Shown here: positions 12,996 through 17,465 of the stretch, one piece after another
Position numbering within the stretch: position 1 is the stretch's first letter
How the letters are laid out: each line of letters starts with the position of its first letter
Assembly: GCA_910579485.1 (NCBI GenBank)
Contig: CAJTVO010000071.1
Span: 1 to 17,465 of the forward strand
Direction: 5' to 3'
Length of the DNA: 17,465 nt
Origin: an uncultured Oscillospiraceae bacterium
GTDB taxonomy: Bacteria > Bacillota > Clostridia > Oscillospirales > Oscillospiraceae
The notes under the pieces: generated by a model
What the model was told of the DNA's origin: nothing
Databases searched by the model: none
The model's input: the letters and a program-made list of their open reading frames with translations, nothing else
Translations under genes and position numbers: made by a program

Positions 12996-13020
12996 GTTCT
13001 ATGCATAAGCAGTCAGCGGG

Positions 13021-14343
13021 TTACCGTCCCAGCTTTGCACGCAGCTCGGCGCCCTTGTCCTCGTAGCCAGGCTTGTTCAGCAGGGCGAACATGTTCTTCT
13101 TGTAGGCCTCCACGCCGGGCTGGTCGAAGGGGTTGACCCCCAGCAGATAGCCGGACAGGCCGCAGGCGTACTCGAAGAAGTAGATCAGCTCGCCGCAGGT
13201 ATAGGCGTTGATCTCGCCGGCCTGAAGGATCAGGTTGGGCACGCCGCCCTCCACGTGGGCCAGCAGGGTGCCGTCCATGGCCTGGGTGGCGATGAAGTCC
13301 ATGTCCTTCCCGGCCAGGAAGTTGAGCCCGTCGCCGTCGGCCTCGTCCTTGGGGACGCACAGCTGATGCTTGCTCTTGCCGAAGCGGATGACGGTCTCCA
13401 TCATGATGCGCTCCCCCTGCTGGATATACTGGCCCATGGAGTGCAGGTCGGCGGTAAATTCCACGCTGGCGGGGAACAGGCCCTTGTTCTCCTTGCCCTC
13501 GCTCTCGCCGTAGAGCTGCTTCCACCACTCGGCGAAGAACCGGGCGCAGGGCTCATAGGCGGCCAGGATCTCGATCTTCTTGCCCTGAGCGTAGAGGTCG
13601 TTCCGGGCGGCGGCGTACTGCCAGGCGGGGTTGCCGTCCAGACCGGGCTTCCGGCAGGTCTCCATCATGTCCGCCGCGCCCTGCATCAGCTGGTCCAGGT
13701 CCACCCCGGCCACGGCGATGGGCAGCAGGCCCACGGCGGTCAGCACGCTGTAGCGCCCGCCCACGTCGTCGGGCACCACGTAGGTATCGTAGCCCTCGGC
13801 GTCCGCCAGGGACTTGAGGGCTCCCCGGGCCTTGTCGGTGGTGGCGTAGATGCGCTTCGCGGCCTCGGCCTTGCCGTACTTCTCCTCCAGCTTCGCCTTG
13901 AAGAAGCGGAAGGCCACGGCGGGCTCGGTGGTGGTACCGGACTTGGAGATGACGTTGACGGAGAAATCGTCGTCCCCGATGAGGTCGAAGATCTCCTGCA
14001 TGGCGTCTCCGGAGAGGCCGTTGCCGGCAAAGTAGATGTTAGGGGTGTCTTTCTTCTTCAGGTTGTAGTTGTTGGAACCCAGCAGCTCGATGACCGCCCG
14101 GGCGCCCAGGTAGCTGCCGCCGATGCCGATGACCACCAGGGCCTTGCTGTCGCCCTGGATCTTCTTGGCGGCGGCCTTGATGCGCTCGTACTCGGCCTTG
14201 TCGTAGTCCCGGGGCAGATTCACCCAGCCCACGAAGTCGTTGCCCCGGCCCGTGGCCTCCTGGAGCCAGGTATGGGCCTGCTGGAGGCCCTGGGCATAGG
14301 ATTCCGTCCGGGCGGAGCTGCTGGAAAGGTCAACACGAAGCAT
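13021..14343 (-). CDS. pgi: glucose-6-phosphate isomerase
   Basis: A 440-residue cytoplasmic enzyme interconverting glucose 6-phosphate and fructose 6-phosphate in glycolysis and gluconeogenesis. The length matches the short bacterial form (about 440-450). Visible signatures are IGIGGSYLGARAV (72-84), the sugar-phosphate loop SKSGTTTEPAVAFR (133-146), the family pattern DDVGGRYSVLTAVGLLP (192-208), the catalytic glutamate region QLYGESEGKENKG (276-288) and DLHSMGQYIQQGER (299-312) with the catalytic histidine. The ATG at 14343 follows AGGAGG by 10 nt, a slightly long but acceptable spacing; the longer in-frame start at 14403 would run through the promoter. It has its own promoter and terminator and is not obviously co-transcribed with yaaA, 108 nt upstream. 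Confidence 0.98.
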   Translation of the reverse strand: MLRVDLSSSSARTESYAQGLQQAHTWLQEATGRGNDFVGWVNLPRDYDKAEYERIKAAAKKIQGDSKALVVIGIGGSYLGARAVIELLGSNNYNLKKKDTPNIYFAGNGLSGDAMQEIFDLIGDDDFSVNVISKSGTTTEPAVAFRFFKAKLEEKYGKAEAAKRIYATTDKARGALKSLADAEGYDTYVVPDDVGGRYSVLTAVGLLPIAVAGVDLDQLMQGAADMMETCRKPGLDGNPAWQYAAARNDLYAQGKKIEILAAYEPCARFFAEWWKQLYGESEGKENKGLFPASVEFTADLHSMGQYIQQGERIMMETVIRFGKSKHQLCVPKDEADGDGLNFLAGKDMDFIATQAMDGTLLAHVEGGVPNLILQAGEINAYTCGELIYFFEYACGLSGYLLGVNPFDQPGVEAYKKNMFALLNKPGYEDKGAELRAKLGR

Positions 14344-14393
14344 AATATGGTATCCTCCTTGACAGTAAAAATTGGTAAGGATTCGATAAAAGA

Positions 14394-14422
14394 AGTATAC
14401 CACGCCCCGGCCCGTTGGGCAA
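14394..14422 (-). promoter_or_regulatory. promoter of pgi
   Basis: On the minus strand TTGCCC (14417-14422), a 17-nt spacer ending in TGG, and TATACT (14394-14399) form a strong promoter with an extended -10, about 50 nt before the ATG. A small GCAAG/CTTGC hairpin (14420-14434) overlaps its -35. Confidence 0.8.
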
Positions 14423-14451
14423 GCATTTCTTGCGGCAGGGGCGGCCGGTAT

Positions 14452-15213
14452 TCACTCTTCTTTGGGGGACTGTACCCAAAATAGCACCGTCCGGTCCTTT
14501 TCGGATGCAGACCGCCAGAACCGGTAGCCCAGCTGGTCGAAGGCCCGGAGGCCGTCCAGGTCCGTGACCCGGTTCTCCGCCATCCAGCGCACCATCTGTC
14601 CACGGGCCATTTTGCATTTGGTGCCCTTCTCGACGATCTTGCCGCCGATCCATTCGCCGAAGACGCAGGCGGCGAACCGGACGGACTTGGGCAGATGCGG
14701 CCCCACCGCCCTGCTGTACTCCTTGGAGGCCAGGTCGATCACCAGGTCCGTCTCCTCCGCCAGCTGCCGGGCCAGGCGGTCTCCCCAGAACTGATAGAGA
14801 TCCCGGCAGCCGTCCACTGATAGCTTGGCCTGCATCTCCAGCCGGTAGGGCGTCACGCCGTCGAAGGGCCGCAGCAGTCCGTAGAATCCGGAGAGGACGC
14901 GCAGATGCTCCCGGAGGTAGTCCAGCTGGCCCGTTTCCATCACGCCGGGAGCCATATAGCGGTACTGGATGCCCTCATAGGACAGGATGGCCGGAGTGAG
15001 GCGGCGGCGCAGATCCATCTGCTCCAGCCGCTCCACGTTCAGCTTGGCAATGGTTTCGCTGCACTTCCAGAGGGCCTGCAGTTCCCTGGGAGACATGCTC
15101 CGGAGGGCGGCTTTCAGCCGTTCCGTCTGTCCCAGAAATTGGGGCAGGCCGTCCACGGCAAAGCTGTCCGTATCCACGATCATTTTTTTGGCCGGGGCGA
15201 TGATGATGCGCAT
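14452..15213 (-). CDS. yaaA: YaaA family peroxide stress protein (UPF0246/DUF328)
   Basis: A 253-residue protein of the YaaA family. In Escherichia coli YaaA lowers free intracellular iron and protects DNA and proteins during hydrogen peroxide stress; it is a DNA-binding fold protein in the cytoplasm. Family features are the N-terminal MRIIIAPAKKM strand-loop, SPRELQALWKCS in the helical part, the LSGFYGLLRPFDGVTPYRLEM block around 107-127, the DLASKEYSRAV block near 160-170 and the C-terminal FWVQSPKEE. The length is typical (about 245-260). The ATG is 7 nt after GAGGGAG. It lies 38 nt downstream of the deformylase-like gene and probably shares its promoter, so the two form a small operon. 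No peroxide-response operator was recognised. Confidence 0.92.
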   Translation of the reverse strand: MRIIIAPAKKMIVDTDSFAVDGLPQFLGQTERLKAALRSMSPRELQALWKCSETIAKLNVERLEQMDLRRRLTPAILSYEGIQYRYMAPGVMETGQLDYLREHLRVLSGFYGLLRPFDGVTPYRLEMQAKLSVDGCRDLYQFWGDRLARQLAEETDLVIDLASKEYSRAVGPHLPKSVRFAACVFGEWIGGKIVEKGTKCKMARGQMVRWMAENRVTDLDGLRAFDQLGYRFWRSASEKDRTVLFWVQSPKEE

Positions 15214-15251
15214 AGCTCTACTCCCTCATTTTCGATATCGCCAGACCGCGT

Positions 15252-15662
15252 TCAGATCAGCACGCCCTCGCAGTGGTCGATCTCATGCTGGATGATCTGT
15301 GCCGTCCAGCCGGTGAAGGTCTTGAAGCGGGTCTGGAATTTTTCGTTCTGGTACTGTAACTTGATGGACCTCCACCGCTTGGCCTTCCGCGTGCCGGTGA
15401 GGGAGAGACAGCCCTCCTCCGCCTCGTAGGGCCCGCTTTTTTTGACGATCTCCGGATTGAACATGACCATATAGCCGCCCTCGTTGTCAAAAGCGATGAT
15501 CCGCTTGTTGACGCCGATCATGTTCGCCGCCATGCCCACGCAGCCGTCCCTGTGGGCGGTCAGGGTATCCAGCAGATCCTGGGCGGTACACAGGTCGTCC
15601 TGTGCCGCGGACTCCGCCTTTTGCGCAAGAAAAGCTTCGTCTTTCATAATTTCTCGGATCAT
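15252..15662 (-). CDS. peptide deformylase-like protein with altered motif 1
   Basis: A 136-residue protein of the peptide deformylase fold, the enzyme family that removes the formyl group from nascent proteins. Motif 2, EGCLS (83-87), with the metal-binding Cys85, and motif 3, HEIDH (126-130), are intact, so metal binding should be preserved. Motif 1, normally G-x-G-x-A-A-x-Q, reads GCVGMAANMIG (40-50), so the conserved glutamine of the oxyanion hole is methionine (Met48). At 136 residues it is shorter than the usual 150-190 and lacks a C-terminal helix. Such short forms occur beside a canonical deformylase in Firmicutes (family knowledge), so it may be a second, specialised or weak enzyme; I therefore withhold the def symbol. 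AGGAGA lies 9 nt before the ATG. It is first in an operon with yaaA. Confidence 0.9.
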   Translation of the reverse strand: MIREIMKDEAFLAQKAESAAQDDLCTAQDLLDTLTAHRDGCVGMAANMIGVNKRIIAFDNEGGYMVMFNPEIVKKSGPYEAEEGCLSLTGTRKAKRWRSIKLQYQNEKFQTRFKTFTGWTAQIIQHEIDHCEGVLI

Positions 15663-15738
15663 GACGCTCCATCTCCTATTCTATCAGGCACGAAGCGGAG
15701 AAATACTCCGGTTTGCTTCTAGTTCGCGCTCATATACT

Positions 15739-15747
15739 AATATATCA
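15739..15747 (-). promoter_or_regulatory. candidate extended -10 promoter of the deformylase-yaaA operon
   Basis: On the minus strand TGATATATT (TGn plus TATATT) lies about 80 nt before the deformylase ATG. The -35 at the right distance (TTTCGT) is poor. A small CGGAG/CTCCG hairpin lies in the leader. Confidence 0.45.
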
Positions 15748-15834
15748 TACTTCCCGGCAAAACGAAAGATTTTTGCGCAGATCAAAAAAAGCGTCCATCC
15801 CTTCATCATGCAAAAATTACCGCCCGCGCCGGTG

Positions 15835-15863
15835 GCATATTCCCGGCCGGTCTGCAAATGCTA
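15835..15863 (+). promoter_or_regulatory. candidate forespore (sigma-F/sigma-G type) promoter of the spore protein gene
   Basis: GCATA (15835-15839) and AATGCTA (15857-15863) are separated by 17 nt and resemble the GCATA and CATnnTA elements used by forespore sigma factors, with one mismatch in the -10. Spore protein genes are normally transcribed this way. No housekeeping promoter stands out in this 330-nt gap. Confidence 0.3.
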
Positions 15864-15891
15864 TGGTTGCGACAAGGGCGGAAACAAAAAC

Positions 15892-15937
15892 GGTCCGCTC
15901 CCATGCGAAGCAAAAACAGAAAAGGCCGGAGCGGACC
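15892..15937 (+). repeat. inverted repeat in the spore protein gene leader
   Basis: GGTCCGCTCC (15892-15901) and GGAGCGGACC (15928-15937) are perfect 10-bp reverse complements 26 nt apart, 60 nt before the spore protein start. There is no T tract after it. It may fold in the mRNA leader; its role is unknown. Confidence 0.5.
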
Positions 15938-15998
15938 CCGCCCGAACCTTCTCTGCGGACGCTGCGCCGTCGCAAAAATGGAGAAGGAGAAAAAGGAA

Positions 15999-16259
15999 AT
16001 GTCTAAGAAGAACAACCGCATCAACGTCCCCGAGGCCCGCGAGGCTATGGACAAGTTCAAGATGGAGGCCGCCAGCGAGGTCGGCGTCAACCTGAAGGAA
16101 GGCTACAACGGCGACATCAGCGCCCGTGAGGCCGGTTCCGTGGGCGGCCAGATGGTCAAGAAGATGAGGCCCGTACGAATGATGAAGTTTGAGCGGGTGG
16201 ACCGGACGGCGGTGGGGCATCGGTTCGTGGCTACATACCAGGCGGGGCTGTATCTATAA
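15999..16259 (+). CDS. alpha/beta-type small acid-soluble spore protein with atypical C-terminus
   Basis: An 86-residue protein. Residues 1-56 are a clear alpha/beta-type SASP, which coats DNA in the dormant spore and protects it from UV and heat: RINVPEAREAMDKFKMEAA, then EVGVNLKEGYNGDISAREAGSVGGQMVKKM. This region contains the germination-protease cleavage region around KMEAASEVGV and the GGQMVKKM DNA-binding block. After MVKKM the sequence RPVRMMKFERVDRTAVGHRF and a short tail do not look like a SASP end, which is normally a short acidic/basic helix. Both other reading frames stop within about nine codons at that point, so a frameshift that extended the protein is possible. The ATG at 15999 is chosen because AAGGAG lies about 10 nt upstream; in-frame upstream ATGs at 15978 and 15903 lack ribosome binding sites. 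A strong terminator follows. Confidence 0.9.
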   Translation: MSKKNNRINVPEAREAMDKFKMEAASEVGVNLKEGYNGDISAREAGSVGGQMVKKMRPVRMMKFERVDRTAVGHRFVATYQAGLYL

Positions 16260-16265
16260 AGTTTT

Positions 16266-16298
16266 AAGAGCTTCCCTCAAGCGGGGAAGCTCTTTTTT
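16266..16298 (+). terminator. rho-independent terminator of the spore protein gene
   Basis: AAGAGCTTCCC (16266-16276) and GGGAAGCTCTT (16284-16294) form an 11-bp perfect stem with a 7-nt loop, and the T of the stem continue into a run of six T (16293-16298). It lies 6 nt past the stop codon. Confidence 0.95.
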
Positions 16299-16340
16299 CA
16301 TAAATGGCAGAAAATATTATAAGTATACTTTCAATAATTC

Positions 16341-16369
16341 TTGACTATAATGAAACTTAGCGGTAGAAT
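16341..16369 (+). promoter_or_regulatory. promoter of the ATPase gene
   Basis: TTGACT (16341-16346), a 17-nt spacer and TAGAAT (16364-16369) form a good housekeeping promoter 22 nt before the ATG. A 10-bp palindrome AAGTATACTT (16321-16330) lies just upstream and could be an operator, or chance in AT-rich DNA. Confidence 0.75.
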
Positions 16370-16391
16370 ATTTTTAAAGGAAGGTGTTACG

Positions 16392-17465
16392 ATGGCAATT
16401 ACAAGCAAGGCGGGGATCTTGAAGGTGTTGACCTCATTTAACCCCTGGTGGAAAACAGGTGCAGTCAATCCGCAGATGGCAAAGACATACCGGAGATTTG
16501 CCTTTCATGAGGCAATGAAGCGTTTGACGCAGACCGATCTGCGGCGCACTGTCATCCTGACCGGAACAAGGCGGGTGGGCAAGACTACGATCCAGTATCA
16601 GATGATCCAGACCCTGCTGGAGCGGGGAGTCGCGCCGCAAAAGATCGTGTTCGTTTCGATGGATCATCCTATGCTGAAGCTGAGCGGCTTTAATGATGTT
16701 CTGGAATGCTACCACGAGAATGTCTATCCGGAACAGGATGTGTATTACTTTTTTGATGAAGTGCAGTACGCGCAGGACTGGGACAAGTGGCTGAAAACGA
16801 TCTACGATATGCAGCCGGACACCCAGGTAGTGGCAACAGGTTCAGCCAGTCCCGCTTTGATGAGGGGCAGCCGGGAGAGCGGCGCTGGCCGCTGGTCCGT
16901 GATCCAGGTCCCCACCATGTCGTTTTATGAGTACTGCGAGCTGTTGGATATTGACCGGCCTCAGATACCGGAAAAATTGAAGATCACGCCAATGCTGCGC
17001 ATGACCCAGCAGCAGCGCACACAGATCATGATACAGCTGTCCAAGGTCCAGAATCATTTCAACCGCTATTTACAGGTCGGCGGGTTCCCTGAATTGGCGC
17101 TGGCCAACAACGACCTTATGGCCCAGCAGATCATGCGGGAGGATGTGGTGGACAAGGTGCTGAAGCGGGACCTGCCCTCCCTGTATAACATCCGAAACGC
17201 CACAGAGCTGGAGCGGATCTTTTTATACCTCTGTAATGTTTCTTCCGAGATCGTGTCCATCGAGGCTATCGCGCGGGAACTCAGCGGCGTCTCGCGGCCT
17301 ACCGTGGAGAACTACATTCAATATCTGGAAAGCGCCAATTTGATCTATCAGAGCTGGCCGGTAAACATGGCGGGAAAGAAGGTCCTGAAGGCCAGTCCCA
17401 AAATCTATATCGCGGATGCGGCCATCCGCAACGCGGTACTGATGGACGATGGACTGCTGTCCGAC
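16392..17465 (+). CDS. ATP-binding protein, AAA_14/DUF4143 type (3' end outside window)
   Basis: The first 358 codons of a protein that runs off the end of the window with no stop. The P-loop is GTRRVGKTT (about residues 58-66) and the Walker B strand is YYFFDEVQYA (about 117-126), followed by the sensor-like VVATGSASPAL (about 147-157), the order expected of AAA_14-type ATPases. A stretch containing FYEYCELL (about 178-185) and RYLQVGGFPELAL (about 224-236) leads to a C-terminal winged-helix/DUF4143-like part with SRPTVENYIQYLESANLIY, where the ISPKIYIADAA-like KIYIADAAIRN occurs. These proteins are widespread and often accessory; their biological role is largely unknown. AAGGAAGG lies 7 nt before the ATG. 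Base use is more AT-rich than in pyrG or the oleate hydratase operon, consistent with an accessory gene. It has its own promoter. Confidence 0.9.
   Translation, partial: MAITSKAGILKVLTSFNPWWKTGAVNPQMAKTYRRFAFHEAMKRLTQTDLRRTVILTGTRRVGKTTIQYQMIQTLLERGVAPQKIVFVSMDHPMLKLSGFNDVLECYHENVYPEQDVYYFFDEVQYAQDWDKWLKTIYDMQPDTQVVATGSASPALMRGSRESGAGRWSVIQVPTMSFYEYCELLDIDRPQIPEKLKITPMLRMTQQQRTQIMIQLSKVQNHFNRYLQVGGFPELALANNDLMAQQIMREDVVDKVLKRDLPSLYNIRNATELERIFLYLCNVSSEIVSIEAIARELSGVSRPTVENYIQYLESANLIYQSWPVNMAGKKVLKASPKIYIADAAIRNAVLMDDGLLSD

Noticed and set aside
13255..14484. A 409-codon plus-strand open frame opposite pgi
   Set aside because: It is antisense to pgi, Gly/Val/Leu-rich and without any ribosome binding site.

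Overview
This is a chromosomal segment from a GC-rich, endospore-forming Firmicute, most likely an Oscillospiraceae-type gut clostridium (Flavonifractor/Lawsonibacter-like). That placement is an inference from an alpha/beta-type small acid-soluble spore protein, a VanW/G5-like envelope protein, Gram-positive ribosome binding sites and GC-rich codon choice; no rRNA or other marker gene is present.

Layout. 45-1996 (minus strand): an operon of an ECF sigma factor, an unrecognised 51-residue protein and a VNGA-repeat protein predicted to form a beta-solenoid, behind a promoter that looks ECF-type. 2001-3983 (minus): a membrane-anchored VanW-family protein with its own promoter and terminator. 4132-5831 (plus): CTP synthase pyrG with a strong promoter and a 5'UTR hairpin. 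5840-9953 (plus): a 53-nt near-perfect palindrome abutting a consensus promoter, then oleate hydratase, a radical SAM/SPASM-like enzyme and a VTT-domain membrane protein, which look like one operon and a candidate fatty-acid/lipid modification pathway. 10041-10703 (plus): a GNAT acetyltransferase. 10748-11482 (minus): a SprA-like putative zinc metalloprotease. 11550-12877 (plus): an MFS exporter preceded by a short leader peptide ORF and a hairpin covering its Shine-Dalgarno. 12887-12902: a perfect parS centromere site. 13021-15747 (minus): pgi with its own promoter, then yaaA and a divergent peptide deformylase as a two-gene operon. 15835-16298 (plus): a spore protein gene with an unusual C-terminus and a strong terminator. 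16341-17465 (plus): an AAA/DUF4143-type ATPase that runs off the window.

The backbone is housekeeping (pyrG, pgi, spore protein, deformylase). The perfect parS site suggests the locus lies in the origin-proximal part of the chromosome. The points most worth following are the oleate hydratase/radical SAM/VTT operon with its palindrome, the leader-peptide control of the MFS gene, the sigma factor/beta-solenoid operon and the parS site. No tRNA, rRNA, CRISPR array, insertion sequence or phage gene was seen.
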